This document shows, in pieces, positions 1 to 8,134 of a stretch of DNA of 22,683 nucleotides. Both the position numbers and the translations under genes were made by a program. The stretch is from Nitrospinota bacterium (GTDB lineage Bacteria > 2-12-FULL-45-22 > JACOWJ01): the NCBI GenBank assembly GCA_016176845.1, contig JACOWJ010000035.1:1-22683 (forward strand), given 5' to 3'. Every line of letters begins with the position of its first letter. Positions within the stretch are counted from its first letter, which is position 1. The notes beneath the pieces were generated by a model. The model did not search any database. It was not told where the DNA came from and saw nothing but the letters and a program-made list of their open reading frames with translations.

Positions 1-150
1 TCTGAGCCCAGTTCCTTGTCTCATTGCTTTGGCTATGGACTGGCTTGGAAGATAACCTTATTCTACCGCCCGCTTTACATGGTATCAAGACACTTAGGGT
101 ACTATAGGCTCGTCTGATCCTCAATATCTTGTGCAAAAACCTTATTGTGA

Positions 151-273
151 ATAAATTCTAGTAAGTTGAAGGCCCTCGAGGAGGAGGCCTACAAGCGTAT
201 CCGAGAGGGCTTCGATCGGATGTTGAAGCGGCAGGCCGGGCATGTTATCATGGGGATGGGAAAATGGAGGTAA
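151..273 (+). pseudogene. Possible 3' remnant of a protein gene
   Basis: After an in-frame stop at 148-150 the frame runs open to TAA at 271-273. From about position 163 it reads like the charged, helical C-terminus of a real protein, with the pattern KALEEEAYKRIREGF followed by DRMLKRQAGH. Only a TTG at 166 could serve as a start, and no ribosome binding site precedes it. The codons are GC-rich like the window's genuine genes, whereas the surrounding bases are not. I read it as the tail of a gene whose 5' part has been lost, but 35-40 codons could also be open by chance. Family not recognised. Confidence 0.2.
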
Positions 274-485
274 TCCATGGGGGTTGATTAGCCGATAAGG
301 AAGAACGAAGAGGAAGGGGCTCTTTGACGATTTGGGCAAAACCTGAACAAATCGCCATGGCCCATCCAACCAAGATCTGCGCGGAGTTTGGGCGGCCCTA
401 GGGGATGGAGAGCACATCGCCAGACTCGCCGCCAGGCCTTGATTTGCCCAAAAGTGCCCAAAAGTATCAAAGACCCAGATATTGA

Positions 486-637
486 GGCAGTTGAAGAACT
501 CAGATTTGAGAAACCCTAAGAGAACAAAGCGTTTAAAGCGATCAGGCTTCCTAGAAATACCCGGAATTCTGGTTGATCCCTCAACCACTGAATCGATGAA
601 CCCTTGACTGGCAAGGGATTCGAGTTCTTCAACTGCC
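486..637. repeat. 16-bp inverted repeat
   Basis: The sequence ggcagttgaagaactc at 486-501 recurs as its exact reverse complement at 622-637, so the two arms enclose about 120 bases. A nonamer, gatattgag, also appears next to each arm in direct orientation (478-486 and 641-649). It could be a remnant of a small mobile element or of an inverted duplication. No transposase and no target-site duplication are seen. Confidence 0.4.
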
Positions 638-657
638 TAAGATATTGAGATAATGCT

Positions 658-1020
658 ATGAAGGTACTCTTGATCTCCCCCCACGTCCAAAGCCCCCTGA
701 GGGCCGATATGTCGGACCTCTTCGAGAAGGAGAGCGGCCTCTATCCCTCCTTGGGACTCCTCTACCTGGCGGCGCGACTCCTGGAGGAGGGCCGACATCA
801 GGTAAAGGTCCTGGGGAAAGCGGGGCTGATGACCACCCTGATCACCAGCCGGGGCTGCCCCTTCTCCTGCATCTATTGCGGTCGCTTTCATATCGGCAAG
901 CGGTTCCGGGCCCGGTCGGCTCACAACGTGGTAGACGAGATGGAGAAGTGCGTGGGGATGGGGATCGGGGAGCTCCAGGTCTATGGAAACGGGAACAGAT
1001 TTGCTCATGGAGATGAGTGA
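658..1020 (+). pseudogene. Internally deleted, truncated copy of the B12-binding radical SAM gene at 1615
   Basis: The 120-codon frame matches two separate parts of the intact protein at 1615-3054. Codons 1-52 match its first 52 residues, and the following codons match residues about 197-251, including the radical SAM motif CPFSCIYC. The missing 143 codons (429 bp, in frame) are bounded in the intact copy by the 8-bp word ggtcctgg at 1764-1771 and 2193-2200; only one copy remains here (807-814). Similarity stops abruptly at about 982, after which the sequence is unrelated. The fragment lacks most of the B12-binding domain and nearly all of the radical SAM barrel, so it should not be catalytic. 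Most nucleotide differences from the intact gene are synonymous, suggesting the duplicate was under selection before it broke. Confidence 0.85.
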
Positions 1021-1060
1021 GGCAAACCCTTCTTTGGAGGAGGTGTACAAGTTATGGTAA
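983..1060 (+). CDS. Possible 25-codon small ORF
   Basis: An ATG at 983 opens a 25-codon frame ([20 protein letters not shown] and five more residues) just where similarity to the radical SAM gene ends. It stops at TAA 1058-1060, overlapping the ATG of the next gene at 1054 in a different frame. Inside it, GGAGGAGG at 1036-1043 is the ribosome binding site of the downstream gene. It may be the first member of the small-gene cassette, the tail of a broken gene, or chance. No family recognised. Confidence 0.2.
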   Translation: METGTDLLMEMSEANPSLEEVYKLW

Positions 1061-1278
1061 CAATCACGTTTCCCGACCGCGAAACCGAAAAGCGAGCTCT
1101 TGCCTTTCTGCTTGGCCGCTTTTCAGGTCGAGTGCTCCGCTCCGGTGAGCATTTGGTCCCCGAGTCTGCCCTGGAAGCCCTAGCGGATCAGAACATTTCG
1201 TTTACCGTCAAAGGAAAGACGACCTATGAGCAGCAGATGGCGGCGATTCGAGGTGCTGCTTCCTCTTCAGTTCAATGA
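1054..1278 (+). CDS. Small uncharacterised protein, first of a two-gene cassette
   Basis: This 74-residue protein has a strong ribosome binding site (GGAGGAGG at 1036-1043, about 10 bases before the ATG). It is soluble, mixed alpha/beta in appearance, with no signal peptide or membrane segment. It starts [19 protein letters not shown] and ends near KTTYEQQMAAI. The next gene begins inside its 3' end, so the two share 53 bases in different frames, which implies translational coupling. The arrangement (small protein first, partner about 105 residues, overlapping) resembles toxin-antitoxin or other two-protein modules. I recall similar pairs annotated as hypothetical in other bacteria, but know of no function. 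Confidence 0.65.
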   Translation: MVTITFPDRETEKRALAFLLGRFSGRVLRSGEHLVPESALEALADQNISFTVKGKTTYEQQMAAIRGAASSSVQ

Positions 1279-1546
1279 CGGGCGGGAGGTGTCGGCTGAA
1301 TGGCTCGCCGAAGCGGTCTTAGAGATCGTGGACCACTTCGGCGCGGCCAGTTACGAAACGCAAAAGGTCGAGGGCCACTGGCGCCATGGTGATGTCCTCT
1401 ACCGGGACAATTTGGTTCGGGTCGTCGTTGACGTACCCGACTCGACTGCGAATCGCCAGTGGATGAGGCAGTTCAAAGGCTGCTGGAAGAGTCGTCTCGA
1501 ACAACTTGACCTGTGGATGGTGAGCTATCGTATCGAGGTTGAGTAA
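1226..1546 (+). CDS. Conserved hypothetical protein, second of a two-gene cassette
   Basis: The 106-residue product has a composition typical of a real folded protein: RWRRFEVLLPLQFNDGREV near the start, then a tract with ETQKVEGHWRHG and YRDNLVRVVVDVPD, ending in VSYRIEVE. There are no cysteines beyond one near residue 84, no membrane segment and no known catalytic motif that I can identify. The ATG at 1226 lies inside the upstream gene in another frame, so translation is probably coupled. It resembles a family of short conserved proteins annotated as hypothetical (from memory, not checked). A toxin-like role is a guess based only on the gene arrangement. Confidence 0.7.
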   Translation: MSSRWRRFEVLLPLQFNDGREVSAEWLAEAVLEIVDHFGAASYETQKVEGHWRHGDVLYRDNLVRVVVDVPDSTANRQWMRQFKGCWKSRLEQLDLWMVSYRIEVE

Positions 1547-1614
1547 GATGAAATAGAGCGAACGTCATAATTTGATTCATACACATTGTCAATGCTGAGA
1601 GAGGGTAATGGGTT

Positions 1615-3054
1615 ATGAGAGTGCTATTGATCTCCCCTCCTGTTGCGAGTTCCCTGCGGGCCGACATGTCGGACCTGTTCGAGAAGGAGAGCGGCCTCTA
1701 TCCCCCCTTGGGCCTCCTCTACCTGGCGGCGCGTCTCTTGGAGGAGGGCCGGCATCAGGTAAAGGTCCTGGATGGGCCGGCCTTAGGGGCTTCCCACGAG
1801 GCCATCGAACAGGAGATCCGGGAGTTCCGGCCGCAGGTGGTGGGGATCCTGGCCCTCACCTTTCACTTGTTGGATAGCCTGGCCGTGGCCGAGCGGGCCA
1901 AACGGGTGGACCCGGAGATCCACGTCTGTCTGGGCGGACCCCATGTCTATCTCTATCCCCGGGAGACTCTGGGCTTCCCCTTCGTGGATTCCCTGGTCCT
2001 GGGGGAGGGTGAGGTCACCTTTCCCGCGCTGCTGAGCGCCCTGGAGGCGGGAAAGGCCCTCGATGGCGTGAAGGGGCTCGCCTTCCGGCGCGGCGGAGAG
2101 GTGATCCTCACCGAGCCCCGGCCCCTCATCGAGGAGCTGGATTCCCTGCCCTTCCCTGCCCGCCAGCTCATTCCCTACCGCCGTTACTATTCGGTCCTGG
2201 GCAAAGAGGGGCTGATGACCACCATGATCACCAGCCGGGGCTGCCCCTTCTCCTGCATCTACTGCGGCCGTTTCCACATCGGCAAGCGGTTCCGGGCCCG
2301 GTCGGCCCAAAACGTAGTGGACGAGATGGAAGCCTGCGTCGGGATGGGGATCGGGGAGCTCCAGGTCTTCGACGACATCTTCACCCTGGACAAGAGGCGG
2401 GCTCTGGCCGTCTGCCAGGAGGTCGTTCGGCGGGGGCTCAAAGTCTCGTGGGCCATCCGCTCCCGGGTGGATACCGTAGACCGGGAGCTGCTCGATGGCT
2501 TGTCCCGGGCGGGCTGCCGGCGGATCTCCTACGGGGTGGAGGCGGGCAGCGATGAGATCTTGAAGAACCTCAAGAAAGGGATCACCACGCGGCAGGCCGA
2601 GGATGCCGTCCGGATGGCCCAGGAGATGGGCCTCACCGTCCTGGCCGATTTTATGCTGGGCTCTCCCGGCGAGCAGCGCGAGCATGTCCTGCGAACCATC
2701 GATTTTGCCCTGAAATTGAAGCCGGACTTCGCCCAGTTCACGGTGACCACGCCCTACCCCGCCACCGAGCTCTACCTGGAGGGACTGCGGCGGGGGGTGA
2801 TCGCGCGGGATTACTGGCAGGAGTTCGCCCAAAATCCCGGGGAGGACTTCGTGACCCCCTTCTGGAACGAGCACCTCTCCCGGGAAGAGCTGCTGGAGCT
2901 GTTCCGTCTGGCCTACCGCCGGTTCTACCTTCGCCCCTCCTATATCTTGCGGAGATTCCGGCGGATGGGCTCCTGGAAGGAATTCGCAAACACTGCCCGG
3001 GCCGGGATGAGGGTCTTTCGGGTCGCGAACCGGCCGGGAGGGGCGGGCCGATGA
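1615..3054 (+). CDS. B12-binding domain radical SAM protein
   Basis: This 479-residue protein has the standard two-part layout. Residues 1 to about 140 form a Rossmann-like B12-binding domain (LLISPP near the start, LGGPH at 106-110, LGEGE at 129-133). A radical SAM barrel follows, with the 4Fe-4S motif CPFSCIYC at C210, C214 and C217. The B12 domain lacks a DxHxxG motif, as in many members of the BchE/HpnR-like group, so base-off His ligation is not evident. Family members carry out methyl transfers, cyclisations and rearrangements on lipids, porphyrins and natural products; the substrate here is unknown. AGAGGG at 1597-1602 may serve as ribosome binding site. The stop overlaps the next gene's start (ATGA at 3051). 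A broken duplicate lies just upstream at 658-1020. Confidence 0.93.
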   Translation: MRVLLISPPVASSLRADMSDLFEKESGLYPPLGLLYLAARLLEEGRHQVKVLDGPALGASHEAIEQEIREFRPQVVGILALTFHLLDSLAVAERAKRVDPEIHVCLGGPHVYLYPRETLGFPFVDSLVLGEGEVTFPALLSALEAGKALDGVKGLAFRRGGEVILTEPRPLIEELDSLPFPARQLIPYRRYYSVLGKEGLMTTMITSRGCPFSCIYCGRFHIGKRFRARSAQNVVDEMEACVGMGIGELQVFDDIFTLDKRRALAVCQEVVRRGLKVSWAIRSRVDTVDRELLDGLSRAGCRRISYGVEAGSDEILKNLKKGITTRQAEDAVRMAQEMGLTVLADFMLGSPGEQREHVLRTIDFALKLKPDFAQFTVTTPYPATELYLEGLRRGVIARDYWQEFAQNPGEDFVTPFWNEHLSREELLELFRLAYRRFYLRPSYILRRFRRMGSWKEFANTARAGMRVFRVANRPGGAGR

Positions 3055-4529
3055 AGGTGGTTTTGATCAGCGCCCCCTATTTCGACGTCTACGGCTCCCT
3101 GAACGTGGGCAAGAACCACACCTTCTCCCTGGGCGTGGGCTACCTGGCTGCTGTCCTGCGCCAGGGGGGACATGAGGTGGCCCTCCTGGACCCCGAGCCC
3201 CGGGAGATGGGCGAGGAGGGAGTGCTGGCCTACCTGCGGGAGAAGGAGCCGGAGCTGGTGGGCATCTCCAGCGCCACCGCCAACTTCAAAGGGGCTCAGA
3301 GGATGGCCGTTCTGGCCCGGCAGGCCACCCGAGCCTCCATCGTGGTGGGAGGGGTCCATGCCTCCGCCCTTCCCTTCGAGGTCCTGGAGAGTTGTCCCCA
3401 GTTCGACCTGGTGGTGGTGGGCGAGGGAGAGGAGACCCTGCTGGAGCTCTGCGCCCGGCTGGAGGAGGGCCGGAGGGATCTGGGGGAGCTCCGGGGGCTG
3501 GCCTACCGGGAAAACGACTCGGGTGAGGCTGTGATCCGTGACCCCATGAAGCGAGGGTTAAAACTCCAGCGGACGCCTCCGCGGCCTCTGATCGAGGAGC
3601 TGGATCGCCTCCCCTTTCCCGCCCGCGACCTGGTGAACCTGGACCTTTACCGGCCCCAGGTCCACCTGTACCGGGGCCGTAAGAGTACTACCCTCATCAC
3701 CAGCCGGGGATGCCCCGCCCGGTGCACCTTCTGCGCCACCGGAGTGACCCTGGGCAACCGCATCCGGTTCCACAGCCCTCAGTATGTCCTTTCGGAGATC
3801 GAGCATTTGGTGAAGGCTTACGGCGTCCAGGATGTCATCATCGTGGACGACACCTTTACCGCCAGCGCGCAAAGGACGAAGGAAATCTGCCGGCTGATCC
3901 TGGAGCGGGGATTGCCGATCGGCTGGTTCTGCTTCGCCCGGGTGAACAACGCCTCCCGGGAGCTCTTCGAGCTGATGAAGCAGGCCGGCTGCTTCAGCCT
4001 TTTCTTCGGCGTGGAGTCGGCCGACCCTCAGGTCTTGAAGAACATCAAGAAAGGGACCACGGTGGAACAGGCCCGCCAGGCGATGCAGCTGGCCAACGAG
4101 CTGGGCTTCAAGACCGAGGCGGGCTTCATGTTCGGCAATCCCGGGGACACCCGGGAGACCATCGAGAAGACCATCGAATTCGCCCTCGAGCTGAGCCCGG
4201 TCATTGGCTCCTTTAATATCATGGTCCCCTTCCCCGGCACCGAGGAGTATGAGCGGCATCGGCAGAAGAACCCCGATGGGCTGAGGGACTGGGATCATTA
4301 CGTGCCCAAGGGAGTCCACCCCATTATCCAGCTGGAGGGCCTCAGCCGGGGCGATCTCCAGCGCTATATTTCCCGGGCCTACCTGAGGTTCTACCTGCGC
4401 CCCCGCCAGATCTTCCGCATCCTGAGGAACCTCTCCTCGTCCACCGAGCTGTGGACCTATCTGCGGGGGGCCTTGGGCCTCTTCCGCCGAATCCGGGAGT
4501 GGAGGCAGGAACTGAAGAAGGCAAAATGA
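3051..4529 (+). CDS. B12-binding domain radical SAM protein
   Basis: The 492-residue protein is a second member of the same superfamily. Its N-terminal B12-binding domain carries VVGGVH at 98-103 and VGEGEE at 123-128. Its radical SAM cluster motif CPARCTFC gives C221, C225 and C228, followed by VDDTFTAS and FFGVES in the barrel. It starts at the ATGA overlap with the previous gene, so the two are almost certainly translated together. The proteins are clearly paralogous but differ across the substrate-binding C-terminal third, suggesting different steps of one pathway rather than redundancy. The last codons (GCA AAA TGA) fall inside a gcaaaatg-type repeat, which provides the stop. Product and substrate unknown. 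Confidence 0.93.
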   Translation: MKVVLISAPYFDVYGSLNVGKNHTFSLGVGYLAAVLRQGGHEVALLDPEPREMGEEGVLAYLREKEPELVGISSATANFKGAQRMAVLARQATRASIVVGGVHASALPFEVLESCPQFDLVVVGEGEETLLELCARLEEGRRDLGELRGLAYRENDSGEAVIRDPMKRGLKLQRTPPRPLIEELDRLPFPARDLVNLDLYRPQVHLYRGRKSTTLITSRGCPARCTFCATGVTLGNRIRFHSPQYVLSEIEHLVKAYGVQDVIIVDDTFTASAQRTKEICRLILERGLPIGWFCFARVNNASRELFELMKQAGCFSLFFGVESADPQVLKNIKKGTTVEQARQAMQLANELGFKTEAGFMFGNPGDTRETIEKTIEFALELSPVIGSFNIMVPFPGTEEYERHRQKNPDGLRDWDHYVPKGVHPIIQLEGLSRGDLQRYISRAYLRFYLRPRQIFRILRNLSSSTELWTYLRGALGLFRRIREWRQELKKAK

Positions 4530-4596
4530 AAAATGCAAAGTGCAAAATGCAAAATGAAGAAAGGTTTTACTCCCGGGGTTCTTCATTTTACATTCC
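4521..4596. repeat. gcaaaatg-family intergenic palindromic repeat, copy 1
   Basis: Tandem words of the type gcaaaatg/gaaaaatg/gcaaagtg run from 4521 to about 4560. They are answered after a GC-rich loop by cttcattttacattcc at 4581-4596, so aaaatgaag can pair with cttcatttt. The repeat starts inside the last codons of the upstream gene and supplies its TGA. Related copies are at 9341-9430, 15766-15893 and 17381-17480. Confidence 0.75.
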
Positions 4597-4665
4597 TTAA
4601 TCAATCAAGCAGATCGTGGGTATAAAATTACGGTACCGAATCCTCATTAAAGCGGGGACATCAGC

Positions 4666-6111
4666 ATGAGTGTAGTGGAAAGAATCCTTTTAGTAAATCC
4701 GCCATGGGATCCTGCGATCGGTTATGGGAAAAGCCTTGCCAAAATGACCTTTCTCTTCCCGCCAATTGGGCTAATGTATCTGGCAAGCTATGTTGAGCGT
4801 GAGAAAAACGTTCAGGTTAGAATCTTCGATTCTCAAGTAGAAGATAGAGAACTTTTTCAAGAAATATCTGTATTTCAGCCTGAGATAGTGGGGATTACCT
4901 CCCAAACAGCTCAATATCCTATGACAACCCATCTGGCTAAAGAAATTAAAGATAAATTTCCTCAAATTACTGTTATCGTTGGTGGGTCACACCCCTCAGT
5001 CCTGCCATGGGAAGTGGCTTCCAATCCTTATATCGATATTACTGTAATCGGTGAAGGAGAAGCAACCCTTTCTGAGATCATTGGATGGGAAAATGGAGAA
5101 ATATCCATTAAAGATATTAAAGGGATCGCATATCGAGATAAGAGCGGGGTTGTTTTAACTCCGGACCGCCCTTTAATTCCGGATCTTGACAATCTTCCGA
5201 TGCCTGCTGCGAAGCTTATTGATTTGACAAAATATCGCTGCAGTCCAGATAATCAGATTGGCAATAAAACCGCTGTGATTACCACATCACGTGGATGTCC
5301 ATTTAATTGTACTTTTTGTGCTATTAAGGATAAATATTCAAACAGGTATCGGATACGTAGTATGGAAAGCATTGAAACAGAACTTGATTATTACAAAGAA
5401 AATGGCATTGACTCACTTTTTATAATGGATGATATTTTTACACTAAATAAGAAAGCAGTCTATTCTTTTTGTAATCTTCTTAACGAAAAAAAGTATAAGT
5501 TCAACTGGTGGGCGCAAACCAGAGCGGATTGTATTGATCCAGAGATGTTAGAAGTGATGAAGAAGGCTGGCTGTTCAATTCTGTCTTTTGGTATTGAATC
5601 CGGATCTGATCGCATCTTGAAATTAATCAAGAAACAAATCACAAAGGAACAAATAAGGAAGGCTGTAACCATGGCGAGAAAAGCGGGTATCAGAACTCGC
5701 GGAAGCTTTATTCTTGGTTTGACCGAAGAGACTTTATTTGAATCCATTAAGACCATAGGATTCGCGCTAAGGTTGCCGTTACACAGGGCAAAATTCGGTC
5801 TTCTCGTCCCCTATCCAGGCACAGAGGTATGGGACCTTGCTCTTCGAGAAGGACAGGTCAAGGAAAATGGTGAGGATTGGGAGAGGTTTAGCCCGATGTG
5901 GGGTTATTCCAATCTCCCGCCTTCGTATGTCCCCAGGGGGCGAAATCCAAAGGTATTGAGGTTGATGCAAAAGTTTGCTAATTTTGTCTTCTATCTCAAA
6001 CCGGATGTGATCTGGGACATTACCAGTTATTACTATAGAAATAATAAATGGGCAGATCTGTTTTTCGCAATCCGTACTTTTGTGCGTGCTACTTTTTCTA
6101 GAAGTCGCTAG
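4666..6111 (+). CDS. B12-binding domain radical SAM protein (AT-rich)
   Basis: This 481-residue protein is the third full-length B12-binding radical SAM enzyme in the row. The B12 domain spans about residues 5-140 (LLVNPPWDP, IVGGSHPS at 104-111, IGEGE at 128-132). The 4Fe-4S motif CPFNCTFC gives C211, C215 and C218, followed by MDDIFTLN and SFGIESGS. Unlike its neighbours it is clearly AT-rich, with A/T at most third positions, so it was probably acquired separately. The upstream gap of 136 bases holds a repeat and an AT-rich stretch that could carry a promoter; the ribosome binding site is weak (GGGGA about 9 bases before the ATG). Substrate unknown. Confidence 0.92.
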   Translation: MSVVERILLVNPPWDPAIGYGKSLAKMTFLFPPIGLMYLASYVEREKNVQVRIFDSQVEDRELFQEISVFQPEIVGITSQTAQYPMTTHLAKEIKDKFPQITVIVGGSHPSVLPWEVASNPYIDITVIGEGEATLSEIIGWENGEISIKDIKGIAYRDKSGVVLTPDRPLIPDLDNLPMPAAKLIDLTKYRCSPDNQIGNKTAVITTSRGCPFNCTFCAIKDKYSNRYRIRSMESIETELDYYKENGIDSLFIMDDIFTLNKKAVYSFCNLLNEKKYKFNWWAQTRADCIDPEMLEVMKKAGCSILSFGIESGSDRILKLIKKQITKEQIRKAVTMARKAGIRTRGSFILGLTEETLFESIKTIGFALRLPLHRAKFGLLVPYPGTEVWDLALREGQVKENGEDWERFSPMWGYSNLPPSYVPRGRNPKVLRLMQKFANFVFYLKPDVIWDITSYYYRNNKWADLFFAIRTFVRATFSRSR

Positions 6112-6139
6112 TCACCTCCTCTTCTGGATCGAATCGCTC

Positions 6140-7087
6140 ATGGGGGAAAAAGTTAGGATAAGTGTAAGCACTCTTTTCCGGTTAGCGGGAATAATATTGA
6201 TGCTAATGATATTAAGTAAAATTGATTGGCAATATATGCGGTTATCGCTAAAACAGTTTCAAATCAAATATTTTTTATTGGTTATCCCTTTTTTTGTTCT
6301 TACGATATTCATAAAATCATTAAGATGGTTTTATATTATTAAAATTCAAGGAATTCGCCTATCTTTGTTTAAATCATATTTATATTATTCTGCTTCTATA
6401 TTCTGGGGAATTATTACGCCTGGAAGACTAGGAGAAGCCATAAAAATTTTTTATTTAAAAAGCCATGCAGTGAGTGCTGGAAAAGCTGCGCTAGGTGTTT
6501 TAATCGATCGGGGAATGGATTTGTTTTTTTTGACAGTTCTTTCTGTGGCGGGGATCATGGTAATTTTAAACTATTTTTCATATACTATTTTTGCAATGAT
6601 AATATTATGTATGATCTTTTTATTGATAATAACATATTGGAATAAATCGATAATAGCCAATAAAATAATAAAGTTTTTGTTATTTGTCATTCCAAATAAA
6701 TACAAAGATAAGGTTGATTTATTTATGAATGAAGCGAAAATGGATTTACTCCTATTTTCTTGGCCAAAATGGATAATAATAACGATATTGACAGTATTGG
6801 CATGGACTTGTAATATCATCCCTTTATATATACTCGGAAAAGGGCTTGAAATTATGGTTCACCCATCTATGCTAATTACTGCGATATTTTTGTCTTTTTC
6901 TATATCAATGCTTCCTATTTCTTTTAATGGCGTTGGAACACGTGATGCGTTCCTAATCCTTTATTTGGGTAAAGCGGGCATTACAGAAGAAAAGGCAATT
7001 TTATTTTCAAGTATGTTCATTTATATGGGTATCGTGGATATATTTTCCTCTTATATTTCCTATACATTGAAAGATACACGATGCTGA
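6140..7087 (+). CDS. Lysylphosphatidylglycerol synthase TM-domain (UPF0104/flippase-like) protein
   Basis: The product is a very hydrophobic integral membrane protein of about 315 residues with six to eight predicted membrane helices. It fits the LPG_synthase_TM (AglD/UPF0104) family: a GRLGEAIK motif after the second or third helix, LIDRGMD further on, and a conserved NGVGTRDA segment late in the protein. Members without an attached aminoacyltransferase domain often accompany glycosyltransferases and are thought to help move or synthesise lipid-linked sugars. I chose ATG 6140 because an upstream ATG at 6080 lies inside the previous gene; neither has a good ribosome binding site. The gene is the most AT-rich in the window. 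It overlaps the following gene by seven bases (ATGCTGA). Confidence 0.85.
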   Translation: MGEKVRISVSTLFRLAGIILMLMILSKIDWQYMRLSLKQFQIKYFLLVIPFFVLTIFIKSLRWFYIIKIQGIRLSLFKSYLYYSASIFWGIITPGRLGEAIKIFYLKSHAVSAGKAALGVLIDRGMDLFFLTVLSVAGIMVILNYFSYTIFAMIILCMIFLLIITYWNKSIIANKIIKFLLFVIPNKYKDKVDLFMNEAKMDLLLFSWPKWIIITILTVLAWTCNIIPLYILGKGLEIMVHPSMLITAIFLSFSISMLPISFNGVGTRDAFLILYLGKAGITEEKAILFSSMFIYMGIVDIFSSYISYTLKDTRC

Positions 7088-8133
7088 GCTATTATAAGGT
7101 CTTGAGATATCTCAACGCCAATACCCTCTCCCTGAGCCACTTAAAGAACCGGGTCCGGCTGATGCGGAGCTATCAACAAAGGAGCTCCCACATCGCCGCC
7201 TTCCCGGTGGTGCTGCAGATCGAGCTCTCCAACCGCTGCAACCTCCAGTGCATCATGTGTCCGCGGCAGGGGATGACGCGGTCAAGGGGGGATATGGACC
7301 CCGCGCTGTTTCGCAAGATCATTGACGAGGCCGCGGGAAAGGCCGAGTTCGCCATCCTCCACCTGTTGGGGGACTCCCTGCTGAATCCCCATCTCTATGA
7401 GATGATCGACCAATGCCGGGAGGCGGGTATCCGCACGGTCCTGTCCACCAACGGGACGCTGCTCAACGAAAAGCATGCCCGACGGTTGCGAGCCTCCCAG
7501 CTCGACATCCTGATCCTCTCCTTTGACGGCTTCCGCCGGGAGACCTACGAGAAGGTCCGGAAGAACGCCAGCTACTCCAGGACTTTGCGGAATGTCGAGC
7601 GGTTTTTAAAGCTGCCTCCTCTGAGACATCCCCACACCATCGTCCAGATGATCGCCATGAAGGAGACCCGGGAAGAGGCCAAGGAGTTCCTGGGCTTCTG
7701 GAAAGGGTATCCGGCTCAGGCCTTGATCAAGCCCTTCACCCAGTGGCAGGGGGACATCGCCTCCATCAACGCGCTGTCGGACAACTCTGGGGGAGGGCCG
7801 TTGGCCGCCCTGAGGGATAAGGTCTGCGACCGGGCCTGGCGGTGGCTGACGGTCTACCAGGATGGGACCGTGGTGCCCTGTTGCCGCGATTACGATGGGG
7901 CCCACCCGGTGGGCAACCTGCGGGAAGGCTCGGTGTCTGAGGTCTGGAACAGCGAGTCCATGGTGCACTTCCGGGAGCAGCACCTGCTGGGGCGGGACCG
8001 GCTGGAGATCTGCCGCACCTGCGACTACCATCCGCTCATCGCCGATTCAGCCCTGGTCCGTATGGGGCTGACGCTGTTCGACATGTATGCGGTGACCCGG
8101 TTGATGTACGATATGGAGTATGGGGTGGATTGA
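7081..8133 (+). CDS. Radical SAM/SPASM domain protein
   Basis: This 350-residue protein has a radical SAM core with CNLQCIMC (C53, C57, C60), LHLLGDSLLNP at about 93-103 and LSTNGTLL at 121-128. A C-terminal SPASM-type region carries C249, the pair C267/C268 (VVPCCRDYDG), C311 and C314, which would bind an auxiliary Fe-S cluster. SPASM enzymes modify peptides, proteins or small molecules, and related forms occur in surface-polysaccharide and lipid clusters. There is no B12 domain. The GC-rich codon use resembles the first two radical SAM genes, in sharp contrast to the two AT-rich genes before it. The start overlaps the membrane protein's stop, and the deacetylase begins one base after its own stop, so the three are likely one transcript. 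Confidence 0.9.
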   Translation: MLSYYKVLRYLNANTLSLSHLKNRVRLMRSYQQRSSHIAAFPVVLQIELSNRCNLQCIMCPRQGMTRSRGDMDPALFRKIIDEAAGKAEFAILHLLGDSLLNPHLYEMIDQCREAGIRTVLSTNGTLLNEKHARRLRASQLDILILSFDGFRRETYEKVRKNASYSRTLRNVERFLKLPPLRHPHTIVQMIAMKETREEAKEFLGFWKGYPAQALIKPFTQWQGDIASINALSDNSGGGPLAALRDKVCDRAWRWLTVYQDGTVVPCCRDYDGAHPVGNLREGSVSEVWNSESMVHFREQHLLGRDRLEICRTCDYHPLIADSALVRMGLTLFDMYAVTRLMYDMEYGVD

Positions 8134-8134
8134 G

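Larger units (their letters stand above)
1..657. other. Region without an intact gene; degraded sequence
   Basis: No convincing intact gene is visible here on either strand. The open frames present (for example a long minus-strand one spanning about 142-588) have no recognisable motif, compositional bias or ribosome binding site. Two things stand out and are listed separately: a short open frame with a protein-like amino-acid pattern at 151-273, and a 16-bp inverted repeat at 486-501/622-637. The base composition is closer to neutral than in the GC-rich genes that follow, which fits decayed or spacer DNA next to the broken gene at 658. Confidence 0.5.

Noticed and set aside
142-588. Minus-strand open frame of 148 codons in the left flank
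   Set aside because: No ribosome binding site, no motif, unusual composition rich in P/F/S; it overlaps the more protein-like fragment on the other strand and the inverted repeat.
658-1020. Short radical SAM frame as a functional minimal enzyme
   Set aside because: It keeps the cysteine motif but lacks most of the barrel and the B12 domain, and the boundaries are explained by deletion and truncation of the neighbouring gene's duplicate.
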